Source: Marsupella aquatica | Taxonomy: Eukaryota > Marchantiophyta | Length of the DNA: 64,000 nt | NCBI GenBank assembly: GCA_973895155.1 | Contig: OZ316896.1 | Location: 22,196,001 to 22,260,000, forward strand | Direction: 5' to 3' | Part shown: in pieces, positions 10,982-21,867 of the stretch | How the letters are laid out: every line of letters begins with the position of its first letter | Position numbering within the stretch: position 1 is the first letter of the stretch | Notes under the pieces: generated by a model | What the model was told of the DNA's origin: nothing | What the model saw: the letters and a program-made list of their open reading frames with translations, nothing else | Databases searched by the model: none | Position numbers and translations under genes: made by a program

Positions 10982-13362
10982 GATTACTTCGTCCGGGAGT
11001 AAGCAATCAACCTACGGTGTACTACGCTTCCCTTGGAATGTCAATTCAAGAGGTTGGATTGCAGGAATCGCAGGCGTTCCCAGCGATGTGTCAATCAGCT
11101 TAGATCCACTTTCGAGCAATATAAACATTTCAGTCACCTGCTGCTCCGACAATTACAAGTCCCTATTACCACTGTACGATGCCGCTTTGTTCGTACCGGC
11201 TCAAGCGCGATCGACGACCATTTCCTGATATATTTGCACCTTGCCGCCGGGCAATCCGTCCGTTCTTGTGATGTGTAGGACCCAAAGCTTCTACGCGAAG
11301 CGACTCCAAATCGGTGAGACCAAACTCCGAATCCGTAAGAACGAACGCGACCACAGGACTTACTACACGATCATTCCCGTGGACGGGAGGAGCGCCCAAA
11401 ACCGCAGCCGCTTGCCCAGGAGATGATGAAAGGAAGAACAAAGAGGACGATTAGGAGGAGAGGGGCGTGTATGCGAACAAAAATACACTGCCACTAATGT
11501 GTTTCTGAGGACTGTCTGGTTCCTTGCATCCCTACTGTCACTTTCCGTCATAATCGTGAGACTATGACCAATCGGCACTCATAGTAATTCTTTTCAGGAC
11601 CATGTAAACAAATTAGCACTTAAGGATGCCCCTGTGGTGTACCTTCTTGTACCCAAATTATCCAAGACTAAGTAGAAATAATACATGGTTGCTCAAAATG
11701 TCCCTTGTGGTGTACCTTCTCGTACCCAAATTATCCAAGACTAAGTAGAAATAATACATGGTTGCTCAAAATGTCAAATGTTCGACACGAACAGCATGAC
11801 GTTTAAAAATCATCATTTAAAAATCATCATACATATAGCACACGAATAGATCCACACAAAGATACATGATTCATCTTGTCCAGCCTACATCCACGCCCAC
11901 ACCAAGAGCTTCACTATATATACACAAAAATGTACATCACTAAGTTCACTCTAGAATGATGGTTGGTTTTGGGGGCCAGACTCCAGAATAATGGTGACAA
12001 GGCAACCTGCCTGCTTCGTGATTCCCTTAGCGTTCAGTGATGCTGTTGCTGGGGTTTGACCAATGTTGATGTTCAAGCTGAAGGAGTCCAAAGTCTAAAT
12101 ATCAGTTAGATTGTTTTTTGAGCTCTAAAAGTAATGGCTTTGTAAAACTCCACAAAGATTTAGAGTTACCACGGTCTGTCTACTCACTTGTTGGTGGGCA
12201 TATTCATCAAGGTTCTGAGCAAACGGTCTTCCCCGGTTGTGCTCCATGCGTTGTGACTAAAACCCGTGAATGAGATTGGCTACTTCAAACCTTCCTTGTC
12301 TGTGTGCAATTCAAATCGATTGTTTTGTGGGGAGTTACTTTCACTCTGAAAAGACCTGTTCATGAAAGTCATGCAAAGCTAAAATACAGAAGGAGATAGG
12401 ACAAGCAGAGAGGAGAGCACATGCTTTTAATAGGACAGACTGACCAATCAACATGAGATGATTTACTTCGCATTGCAAGTATAGTGGCAGGTTTGTTCCA
12501 TGTTGTCTCCATTGATTTGATCCTGGAGGAGCATGGTTTCCAAAGACAATTGACATCTCAGTAGAAGAATTTGTTCAATTTCATTCTGGACCCTCGACAG
12601 ATTTTTTTGTCATCCCAAAGTTCAGAAACTTTTCATTCGTGAAGCTTCTGTCCATCGAGACACCATTAAAGCATTGTCTCCAGGAGTCCACGCGAAACAT
12701 ATTTATTTTGAAAACCCTGATTGCATCATGACTTGAGTCCTCGAAACTATATCTCAAGGATCGATTGCTCCTTGAAAGTGACGGAAATACTTATGCAGAG
12801 GGATTGCCAGTTACCAAACCCATTTCTGCATATCATGTCTCTTTGGGTGCGCGCGAAGGTCGTTAGCGAGTGGCTACCATCACCATGTACTGCACAAGTT
12901 TCCACATCCTCAAATCAGGGTCTCGAAGAAGAAGTCTAAAACGCACAACAAACACTATTCAACATTAATTTGTCTAGGATCACGAATTAGGAAACGCAGA
13001 CACTGACAAAGTCGATTTTAACCTCGTCTTTCATTTCCTCAAAGAGATGGGGAATAAGGTTGTACTAACTACGGCTTAGTCGGAAAAAAATAGTGCAAAC
13101 ATGGTCCGCGATAGTTAGTTTTTGCTTTATGTATTTTGTCATAACAAAAGAAGGTGAGATCTAGCCTATGAGAGAATGAAGAGGAAACGTCCCAACTCAA
13201 GATGAAGGATGAGAAATACATACCTCCAAGGTTGGCAGAACCTTTCAGAGGAGTCGTTAATTATCGTGCCCCAATTTTTCTATCCCTCGTGGGTTGTCCT
13301 CTCTGGAAATAACTTAGAAATCTGGCCACTTTTACAGCCAACTGCATGAATCATGCATCAAA
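10982..13362. other. Upstream region of the NAC gene, no further gene seen
   Basis: This holds the presumed promoter and 5' leader of the minus-strand NAC gene (just above 10,981) and one tandem duplication listed separately. The short open frames resemble no known protein and look like chance frames. Confidence 0.4.
11630..11776. repeat. Near-perfect tandem duplication, 73-bp unit x2
   Basis: The unit TGTGGTGTACCTTCTTGTAC...TGGTTGCTCAAAATGTC is repeated at about 11,630-11,702 and 11,703-11,776, with only a few differences (for example TTGTACCC against TCGTACCC). The copies are close enough that the duplication looks recent. Confidence 0.92.
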
Positions 13363-13470
13363 CTATCCCCAGCGGTTAGCTATACATCGGAGATAGCTCG
13401 TCAAACGGAACGGAACCAACTTCACCATTACACCGAGAAAAAAATAGAGCGAAGTGTAAGGACTTAACAC

Positions 13471-13629
13471 CTCTGCTGTTTTGGTCATGAACTGCGGCCT
13501 TCCATCAGATACGGCATTGTGTGTGCATCCTGCTGCATTAAACACAGTTTGATAAGCGTCTGACTGCCGCTTGTTACTCCGCACTTCTCTCCCTTGCACT
13601 AAATCATCATCACCCTCGAAATTTGTTAC
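13471..13629 (-). CDS. Possible exon of an unidentified minus-strand gene
   Basis: On the minus strand a TTCTTCTCAG acceptor precedes 53 open codons (VTNFEGDDDLVQGREVRSNK...) that end at a GTGTTAAG-type donor. The composition (acidic start, charged, no stops) looks like real coding sequence. With the segments at 15,642-15,990 and 16,824-17,210 on the same strand, this may be one multi-exon gene whose remaining exons I could not place. No family recognised. Confidence 0.25.
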
Positions 13630-15641
13630 CTGAGAAGAAATATGTGTCTTACTGCATCACTTCAATACGAACGTTCATAACTGCAAAACCAAGATGAATG
13701 ATTTTCAACAACTTGAGAGAAAGAGGACAGGATTAGTGCATACTACATATACACGTGGAACACGGTGCGCAGTCGGATTCTCAGTGCTGAATTTGCAGAT
13801 AGCTAACATCCTCCAACAGAAAAACTTCATTCTTTTCGTCAGACCTTCCAAAAGGGCCTACATTATGTTGTTCCGGCAGCCTGGTAGAAACACAAGGCTT
13901 GCTTCCCGAGGGATCGCTAAAGAGATAAAGGTAGATTATCTAGTGAGCAAACTCGAAATATAGAGATTCCTGATTTCATGCATTCACGAAGTGCTCGAAA
14001 CCAAACCCTCGATATCTCCTTCTCAGAACGGAATTGGATATCTGAAGTGGCCTCGCAAATCAACCCACTGTTTCAACACAAATTAACACCGCATTCCCAT
14101 CATGGTCTAAAGCTCATCTATAGACATAGCCATGTTACTGTCTTCAAGTCAAAACAGACAGTTATCAAAGCAGGCACTGACAAAGTATATTCTTGGCAAC
14201 CAATTATGCGTCAGCTCTTTTGTGGAGTTCCATGAAAGTATTCATGAATCTCAGACGGATTGGACAAAGGTTTGCTAGATACACAAAAGCAAACGCATAT
14301 GGCCCTATGACACTTACCTCTCCCACTGCATTGACCACAAAGGGTCCCGAGATCATCAGTCCAGAAACAAAAGGAAACTTAGATAGTTGACACGAAACAA
14401 CGAGGCTTCTGCAATAATATCTACCTTGATATGGTTCATACTCTGGGTGGTGTAATCATGAGTCTGGAGCCTTGTTAAAAGCTCGAACAATGCTAGACAG
14501 CAATCTGATGATTCCTTGAAGAGAATGGGATCTCTTTCACCTCTGAGTATAGAATCTGCAAGATCTTTGTCTCACGGAGTCACTCTAAAGGAGCTTAAGC
14601 GCACAGATGTCTTCAGCCATGCAGCTGATCCAGGTTTCCAGGGAGTGTTAACTTCTTTACTAGTGGTAAGGGATCGTCAAGACCAGCCTGATATCGCCAC
14701 CAAACTTGTCGTGTACCCGTGCCATGCATGTGGTAGCAGGTTAGCCACAGAGCTGAGAAATTTGAGGGCTGGCACTGACCTCGTTTAGTGAATCTTTGTA
14801 GCTACAATGTCTATTTCCGTATTCATAAACGAAGGCCCATGCTACCAGAGACAGTGAAGGGGGAAACCAGGGTAAGCTTTGATCAAACTCCTCAAAGGTG
14901 AGACCTAGTCACGTATCGAGACAATGTAACAGAGCCTGATCAAGTTTGGTGTGGTTGCCAAGAGTGTGCACTGATTTAGAAGATTAAACCTTGAACAGGA
15001 CAAGGTTATGCTCTCCTTGACAATGAATACCCTAGACTTGATAAAAACCTTGCCGTTCAGCAGGACGTCGTTCTCGTGGGATGAAGAAAGGGCGAGCAAT
15101 CCTCTCTCCATGTTCATTCTATTCAATTAAGGCGGAGGTGCAGGGTGGACGATCCGCTAGACATTATATCCTAGAGGAAAGCTTTAGCAGAAGATCATCT
15201 ATATAATTGTTAAAAAAACTACCTCAGAAACTCTTCACTCAGATGAAGACCATCTTCTGGTGCCTGAGATCTGGACTGAGAATTCTGCTCCTCACGCCTT
15301 GAGCTCAGAATCACACCTTGATCAGACACAGATGATGATACACCCTTGACGGCATTCCACATGATTATCTTGGGAGGAATCCTGCGACTAGTGTTCACAC
15401 ACCTACCAATATCCCGAAATTGGTAGCGGGTCCTTGTCCATTTATTCCAGAATACCACACCGATATCTTGTCATTCTCCTGCTTTCTGCTTTGCCCACTG
15501 ACGCCTTCCAATCCCAGTGCGGAGCTAACTTTTTCACGAACGACCAATAACTCCCGCAGGTCCTTGCCTTCCCTCTCCCCCGTTCAAATACCTCCAGTGG
15601 GGTAAAGATTAGGCTTTGACTGTGAATAGACATTCACAGTT

Positions 15642-15990
15642 CTAGTTACCAATACTCCAACTTGTCCAATTGAACTTGAAAGCATTATAGAAGTTCGACG
15701 AACTACCCCCCGTTGGCGTCTTAGGTGAAGTTGTAGGAGATGGTTTTGAGCGTTTTCCCCAGAGCCACAGGGTTAAGGGGTCCGCTTCTGACTTGTCCAA
15801 AGAATGTTCCAAGTGAGCCGCAAGTTGCTTCCGCAGTCCAGCAACAACTGAGGTGAGGGCGCCCAATAGTGCCACATCAAAATCATCTGTATCGGCTGTA
15901 GACGACAAGTTTCCATCAGTAACAGGAAGCTTACCCAAACTCGCCCCAAGTTCCCCCACCGCACAAGAGACTTTGAAACGTTGAGACCGG
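15642..15990 (-). CDS. Possible exon of an unidentified minus-strand gene
   Basis: An open minus-strand frame of over 105 codons reads ...RFKVSCAVGELGASLG..., then a Leu/Ala-rich helical stretch (DDFDVALLGALTSVVAGL), then HSLDKSEADPLTLWLWGK and a Ser/Pro/Thr-rich linker. The composition looks like coding sequence. I do not recognise a domain. A canonical GTAAGC inside the frame leaves the exon limits uncertain. Confidence 0.3.
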
Positions 15991-16544
15991 GATTCATAAG
16001 GACCTAGTACTGCTCTCGTGCAGAAAACACATTCACCGAAAGACCACGGCTAGGTTACTCCGCTGGATTGAAGAGATTTGGCAAGGCGGCAACAGGGCTA
16101 CTTGGAAGATTGGGGGTTCGGGTTCGTCGCAGACAGGCCTGCGCAAGGAAACACGCCTGCGGGTCTCTCTGGCTGGGCTGGTCAAAAGTCAACATGTTCA
16201 AGACTTTTCGATTCACCCTATTTTTTTTCAATTGGGTACGGCACTGTACACATACAAGTTGGACCTATTACGTACTGACCTTTATCACACTTCCAAAAGC
16301 AAAAAGCGTCAAACCTGGAGATAGGGAAAGTGTCTCACAATATTTTTGCTTCTGACCGATGAAAGCGAAAGCCTGTGGCTCAGAGGATCAGACCCTACCA
16401 ATGCCAGTTCTCCACAAAACTATGCAGTCTCCGTCGCCGAAAATTTTGTTCCTACCTTAACCTTATTGCAATGTGATGGTTTTCTTTGTGGTTGGGTGTG
16501 CGTTTTATTTTTTGCCTTGAATATCGAAAGACCCATCCAGGATA

Positions 16545-16800
16545 GACATCAACTCGGGAGCATGCACCTCTGTAGGGTAACCCACAAGGGGGGTCATACC
16601 CAGGACCACGAGGGAGAGAACGTTAGACCAGAGCCCCAAAGAGGACCAGTTAGGGGCTGAGGAGAAACCAGTACTCTCACCACTACACCCCACCCACACA
16701 CACACACACATCCTAAACCCTTGCATGTGGAGGGGGATTAACCTCTGACCTCTTGGTTCTAGGCTAATCCCCTAGCCAACTGACCACAGCCAGTTGGTTC
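16545..16800 (-). mobile_element. tRNA-derived SINE-like element
   Basis: Read on the minus strand, the segment starting near 16,800 has a pol III A-box-like TGGTCAGTTGGCTAG. About 40 bases later comes a B-box-like GAGGTTAATCCCCC, which is the spacing of a tRNA-type promoter. A (TG)n tract follows (about 16,690-16,708 on the plus strand, read as CA) and then a body of unknown origin. No clear poly-A or target-site duplication was found. It does not fold as a standard tRNA by eye, so a SINE head is the better reading than a functional tRNA gene. Confidence 0.45.
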
Positions 16801-16823
16801 GGGGTGTGCGTTTTACTGTGATC

Positions 16824-17210
16824 CTACGAACTGTAGTCACTCATCCCACTTATAGCTTTGCGGATGGAAGAACCCGTCTGAGTCCAGAGCACAGTGTGAT
16901 GAAGCAAGATGACCAGCTCGCAGTGCTGATAACGCTGGCGCTCATCTGACTGCTCGACTTGCGGATGAAATCTCAGAGGGGCAGTCCTCAAAACTGAATG
17001 CGACAGGTGTTGATTAAACACATGAGTTCTGTCTTTCAATAGAGATAGAGGTTGAGCAACGCGAGCCTTTGAGTTGTGCAAGAGGGGGACAGGTTGAAGT
17101 GCTGGTGGAGCGAGTCCCTCAATTACAAGTGCACCTATGCCACCGTCTTCCCAACGTGCGACGTCCAGAACAAAAATCTCTGTCGTCCCGGGAACACCAC
17201 TTATCCTCAT
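16824..17210 (-). CDS. Possible first exon of an unidentified minus-strand gene
   Basis: A 128-codon frame begins ATG at 17,210 (MRISGVPGTTEIFVLDVARW) and continues with LVIEGLAPPALQPVPLLHNS to a stop at 16,824. The composition resembles a soluble globular protein, but no family is recognised. It lies divergently about 520 bases from the SERAC1-like exon at 17,730 and could share a promoter region with it. It could also be a chance frame. Confidence 0.3.
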   Translation of the reverse strand: MRISGVPGTTEIFVLDVARWEDGGIGALVIEGLAPPALQPVPLLHNSKARVAQPLSLLKDRTHVFNQHLSHSVLRTAPLRFHPQVEQSDERQRYQHCELVILLHHTVLWTQTGSSIRKAISGMSDYSS

Positions 17211-17729
17211 TGAAGCAAGCGATAAGGTAGCATTGGATCCACCCTGCTTATCTTAGCGAGATTGCAAAGTACTCACTAAAAATGAAAATATTTGGTCCGA
17301 TAATGACATTTTTTTCCAGGGCCACGAGGTTGATCAATGGAATCTAACTAAATGTTGCATGCATACTCCCCTGACATCAAGTTCTTGAAATCAGATTTTT
17401 GAGTTCTGAAGCCACAGGAATGCCAACTCTTCTCTGCAGCTAAGGATTGCACCAGCATTTCGCGTGGACGCCCAAGGGCATCTCTAGCTTCGTCATGAAC
17501 TATATTTTAGGCGTTTGGAAATATTCTACGACAAGTTCAAGCCCCGAACAGACTGTGAGTGGTTCATTGGTACAGTAGTCACTGCTGTTCCCTCTCGTTC
17601 AATCCAAATTTAGAACTTTGATAATTGGTACTGTACTAGTTTCTTGTTGGGTAACGATGCAGAGTTCTATATCTATTTCGTTGACGGCTTCCTCTTGCTA
17701 TATCAAGAACTTTGCCTCTTGGATTGCAG

Positions 17730-18905
17730 AATAATGAGGATCATGATCCCATCATTAGGTTTCAAGATCCAGCCAAACCAAAATCGGTAGTTATTTTTTT
17801 TCACGACATCCTTTGGGATGGAGCGGACCAACAATTACATGAGTCAACATGGATGTCAAGTACTGAGCCTCCTGTTTCTTGGCCCAAAGCCTGGCTTAGT
17901 ACTAAATATCCAGAAGCCCAAATTTTATCTGCTCATTACGATGTTGGCATTTGGAAAGGAAAAAAGACAGGTCACATGGATTTGTATAAACTCAGTGAAA
18001 ATCTATGGCAAGACATTCTTCCAACTTATTCAATAGATTGTCCTGTTTTCCTTGTTGGACACGGTCTTGGAGGGCTTGTTATCAAGGCACTTATCCACAA
18101 AATGCAAGAGAAACGAGATGCCTTGGCTAGACCAAAGTCTACTAGCTGGCAGCCAAGAAATGGCAAAGATTTGTGCAAGTTGGATAGTTTCTTGCAGAAT
18201 GTCAAGGGTATTTTGTACTACGCCTCACCATTCATGGGCACAAAACTGGCAGACGCAATAGACTCACCTGGCACAAGTTCTTTGTTGGATCCTTTAAAAG
18301 TACTAAGCACAGAGGCTTGCCGACTCAATGATTGGTTTACAAAGTGGCGGAGAGATCAAGGATGCAGTGCAAGAATGATTTTGGCAGGATGTCCAACTGA
18401 AGTGGTAAGAAGCTTTTCCCTACCTCCAAATGACTGTATTAGGCTTTTGATTTTAGTGCTTCACTGGAGAACTTACTCACACTTACTGGTACCGTATGTG
18501 CAGGGTTTTTGGTATGGACATTTGGTGGAGGAAGCAGCAGCTCGTCATGATATTGATGCCTTGTACACTGTTAGTGAAAGCGATCATTTTCATGTTTGTA
18601 AGCCTCAAAATGTGAATGATGTCCGCTTCAGGTGGCTCGTTGAACTCATTGATCCAGTAATGTTGACATCTCGGCAAGTTGCCCCCATTGTGGAGACTGA
18701 TGGAAAACGTTTGTGTGAGGAATCCGTCAAGAAAATATTGAGAGAAGCTCAAGAACTTGACGAGGGAACAGGACTACACCTGAAAATAGAAGATCTAACA
18801 AAAATTAGGAGATTTGAAGATCTTTGGGCCAGTCTACAGGATGGCCTTGAAAAAGCTCGTTTGGTGTGTACGGGTGCTGATACATCTTTCGAGTATTGGG
18901 AGTAA
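17730..18905 (+). CDS. SERAC1-like alpha/beta-hydrolase-fold protein, nucleophile Ser replaced by Gly
   Basis: A TTGCAG acceptor at 17,724-17,729 opens the exon (NNEDHDPIIRF), so at least one 5' exon with the start codon was not found. SERAC1-type landmarks appear in order: VVIFFHDILWDG (oxyanion strand), SWPKAWLSTKYPEAQILSA, the elbow VGHGLGGLVIKAL, GILYYASPFMGTKLAD, and near the end TVSESDHFHVCKPQNV, which places the catalytic-type Asp/His. In active relatives the elbow reads G-H-S-x-G; here Ser is Gly, so classical esterase activity is unlikely. Animal SERAC1 remodels phosphatidylglycerol at ER-mitochondria contacts; a plant role is not established. A GTAAGA...CAG segment at 18,405-18,503 is exactly 99 nt, in phase and without stops, so it can be spliced out or read through. 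The alignment favours removal, joining PTEV to GFWYGHLVEE. Confidence 0.7.
   Translation, partial: NNEDHDPIIRFQDPAKPKSVVIFFHDILWDGADQQLHESTWMSSTEPPVSWPKAWLSTKYPEAQILSAHYDVGIWKGKKTGHMDLYKLSENLWQDILPTYSIDCPVFLVGHGLGGLVIKALIHKMQEKRDALARPKSTSWQPRNGKDLCKLDSFLQNVKGILYYASPFMGTKLADAIDSPGTSSLLDPLKVLSTEACRLNDWFTKWRRDQGCSARMILAGCPTEVVRSFSLPPNDCIRLLILVLHWRTYSHLLVPYVQGFWYGHLVEEAAARHDIDALYTVSESDHFHVCKPQNVNDVRFRWLVELIDPVMLTSRQVAPIVETDGKRLCEESVKKILREAQELDEGTGLHLKIEDLTKIRRFEDLWASLQDGLEKARLVCTGADTSFEYWE
18405..18503 (+). other. 99-nt in-frame intron (possible exitron) in the SERAC1-like gene
   Basis: The donor is GTG|GTAAGA and the acceptor ATGTGCAG|GGTTTT. The length is divisible by three and there is no stop. 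The encoded 33 residues (Leu-rich, RLLILVLHWRTYSHLLV) interrupt an otherwise family-like sequence. It also contains a 30-bp stretch recurring near 24,108, which suggests repeat-derived DNA. Confidence 0.6.
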
Positions 18906-19691
18906 GTAAATGAGTTAATTCACCGAGCAAGTGTGTGTGTCCGTGTAGGACTAATCATGGCTAGACATAATGTGAACCATCTATCTCAAAAAGTCATGTC
19001 AATAAGTAGTCCTGTTCTTGAATACGTTACAATCATTTGTTGATAATCAGGATGAGTGTCGAGAGTCAACCTAGCTAAAACTTCAGAAATTCTATATATG
19101 AACAGCTTTTTGTGAAATTTGACTGGTTGACTATGCTAAACTTCCTTTCATGACAATCCCGGTCAACTCAGACGGTATGTAGGTCGGTCTGGAATGAGTT
19201 GCTTTGAGTGAAAGTACTTATGTTACTCGAAGAGTACGAGAATGCTCAGTTCTGGTCCTCTGTTCTTTATGTTGAAAATCAAGCTCGTGGTTGGTGTTTG
19301 GACATGCTGTGGATTTATGCTGAAGTTCGGTGGATAGACAAAGAACCTGATAGAAACTATTTGCTCTTCACCTAGACTTAGAAAAGTGCGAGTCCCTCTC
19401 GTGTTGCTGCCGTGAAATCACCAGCTCTAATCTTTTGTAGTTCAGGATATGTGATGCCTATTGAAGTGGGTGAGCTAGTCGTTTGAGGTCTCAGGCAAGC
19501 TTACTATGCTGGGAAAGTCCAGCAACCTGAATTTCAATGTGGTGACAGACAGTGCCGTAGCTGGAAGCAAACTATTCGAAGAACAATCAACCCACACGTA
19601 GAATATACACTGGTGTACGGGCCTTTCTGGTCTGTCACTTAGATCCCATGTTCGTGTTCAGCACTAGCTTTACTCTGCATTGAAGTAATTG
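18906..19691. other. Intergenic, nothing recognised
   Basis: Presumed 3' flank of the SERAC1-like gene. No open frame, repeat or RNA gene stood out. Confidence 0.4.
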
Positions 19692-20547
19692 ATGTCGAAG
19701 GTACCAAAGGTTCCAGAGAGTTCCGCTCTTTCTTCTCTCGCTCGTCGTGTTGTCGGCTTTACTTACTCTCCTCATCTTCAAGCTTGTTGTATCGAGTCTT
19801 CTTTCGGAACCCAATCTCAGGCCGCATCATTCATTCGGCTGCCCAAGTTCCAGAGGAGGTCTCCCTTGCTCTACTTCACTTTGCCACCACTCTGGAATGC
19901 CCTCAGCAATCCAAGGACGAGATATCTGTGACCATGGGGATCCTAATGGAACGTGGGCCCTGCAATTTTTTGGTGATCGGAATGTGGTATGATAGCTTGC
20001 TCTGGGCAACATTCAACTATGGTGGACGCACTGCATTTCTGGAAGAGAATCAAGAGTGGATTGACCGAATACGAAACAATCATCCTCGATTAGAGACCTA
20101 CAAGGTGAACTACTCGACGAATTTGGGAGAGGCTTCAGAACTTCTACTCATCTCCAGAAAGCTGCGTTCCAGTAACTGCAGTGCTTACCAATCAATCACC
20201 GAATCGACTTGCCCTTTGGCGCTAACAACAAGGCAGGGGCTCCCACAGGCGCTCCTCTCAGTGGAGTGTAATGTCATTATGATCGATGGTCCTCGAAGCT
20301 TCAGGGATCCGTCCTTCCCAGGTTGAATGAGCGCCATCTTCACTGCCGCGGTCATGGCGAGGTCCTGCACTGGCCCGGCTTACGTCGACATTTCTGTTCA
20401 CGACTTCTCTCGCCCTGTGGAGAACAAATACGCTACGGAGTTCCTTTGCCCAGAAAATCGTGTGACGAGTGTGGGAGATTGTGGCAATTTCGTGTGCGTC
20501 CGAGTTTGTCACCCGACTTCTGCCCCAAGTTGCCCTCCGTGTCTTGA
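19692..20547 (+). pseudogene. Broken DUF579 gene (glucuronoxylan methyltransferase / IRX15-like)
   Basis: The family is clear but the reading frame is broken. A Golgi-type signal anchor with a basic flank (RRYQRFQRVPLFLLSLVVLS) lies in one frame at about 19,693-19,800, with no in-frame ATG. The catalytic core follows in a second frame (about 19,836-20,323): DEISVTMGIL, PCNFLVIGMWYDSLLWATF, GGRTAFLEENQEWI, then NVIMIDGP. At 20,324-20,326 a TGA stands where relatives have Arg, before MSAIFTAAVMAR; a CGA to TGA change would explain it. Downstream, FLCPENRVTS must shift frame near 20,470 to recover the C-terminal GRLWQFRVRP. The SAM-binding G-x-G-x-D is also altered (GMWYD). DUF579 enzymes methylate glucuronic acid on xylan or support xylan synthesis in the Golgi. 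With at least three lesions this is very likely a pseudogene. Confidence 0.8.
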
Positions 20548-20550
20548 AAG

Positions 20551-21867
20551 GTTTGTCCCGGATCCGAAGAGCAACTCAAAGAGAGTTGTACGCAGCCTCT
20601 TTCATTCTAAGAAAGCATCTCAAACAAGAGGATCTGAATCGGCTGTAGGAGATTGCAGAGAAACTAAAATCCCCTTAGGCTTCGCATCGCGATTTCTAAG
20701 AAGCGATTTTGAAGGAGCGGACGAACAATTCACAGGGAAAGGCGGGAGCCTTATCTTTCCCCGAGTTGCGTATGCGGCCGTGTGCTGTGTTGCCCAGTGA
20801 CTTTCCGTGTCTTCTCTGGTTGCCCGCGACTTCTACACAGAACTAAAAGTTTACAGGAAGGTCCTGGTGAAGCTTCTGTTGACCCTGGCTGGAAGTACTA
20901 TAATACCATAGCGTCATGCTCCCTCGCAAAGTCTCTTGTCGAGACACGAACTAAAAGCCGTTGCTTGCGGGAAAGCTGAACAAAAGCTAACAAGCGCCGA
21001 GCACTTGTAGACACCAAATTGAGCTGCGTCAGGCGATGGCCGCTGGAGCACAAACTAGGTTGCTGGTTATACTATGTATGCTGACTCCAATCGATGCAAT
21101 CATCCACATTTCTATCGGTCCATCTCCAACTGGAATGCAGCCCAAACAATCTGGCTTCACATGAGTTAGGATTCCATGCGGTGCGGAGCTCAAACGAACT
21201 GGGGCCTGCTAGATTGGATAATTTGTGACTGGGGTGTTCGATGTGCCTGATTTCCTGGTTGCTAGTTTGATACTACGTAGTGGGCATTCCTGCTCCATTC
21301 AAGGTTCGCTTGTCGCTGTTGAGTTGATAGCGAGCATTCGAACTGCATTTGATCCAGTAGTTTTGCTGTGTTGAAGAGCTTCGATCATCCTCGTTCCGGA
21401 GAGCCCTGCTCCTGCATTCACTCAAGGTCTGCGTTCTCTTGGGTACTCTTGCTGTAAATTTCTAACCTATGTCATTGGTCGATTGGAGCTGGGGCTGCGT
21501 TGCTTTTCTGTTCAGCCATTGCTGTGGGCATTCCCAGGCCTCATCTACAACCTCCAAGCAGCTAAAGTTGCGCTCTTTCTAGATCCGTCACAGATGAAAA
21601 GCTATGAACGGCTGTACCTTATTACAAAATTGCTCATCCTCTATGACCTTCGACTTTGGTCACTATTTAACTATTCAATATCTTAAAGAGATTGTGGTAC
21701 AAATTGCGCTGATGGCAGTCATCGGTATGGCAGGAGACGCAGCCCCAGCATTGTCAACCACCCTCGTGTCTGATTCGGAGGGTCCGTAAGAGTCTTTGTC
21801 AAGATTTGTGATGGCTCGCGTGACGAGTACTAGATGCCGGTCAAACGAATGGCGCCCCAAAGCGCGG
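20551..21867. other. Intergenic, nothing recognised
   Basis: Short frames on both strands show no family resemblance. The last part is the presumed promoter of the small secreted protein gene. Confidence 0.4.

Noticed and set aside
17712-17729. Start of the SERAC1-like frame at a TTG (17,712)
   Set aside because: TTG is not a likely plant start and TTGCAG at 17,724-17,729 reads as a splice acceptor; an upstream exon is more probable.
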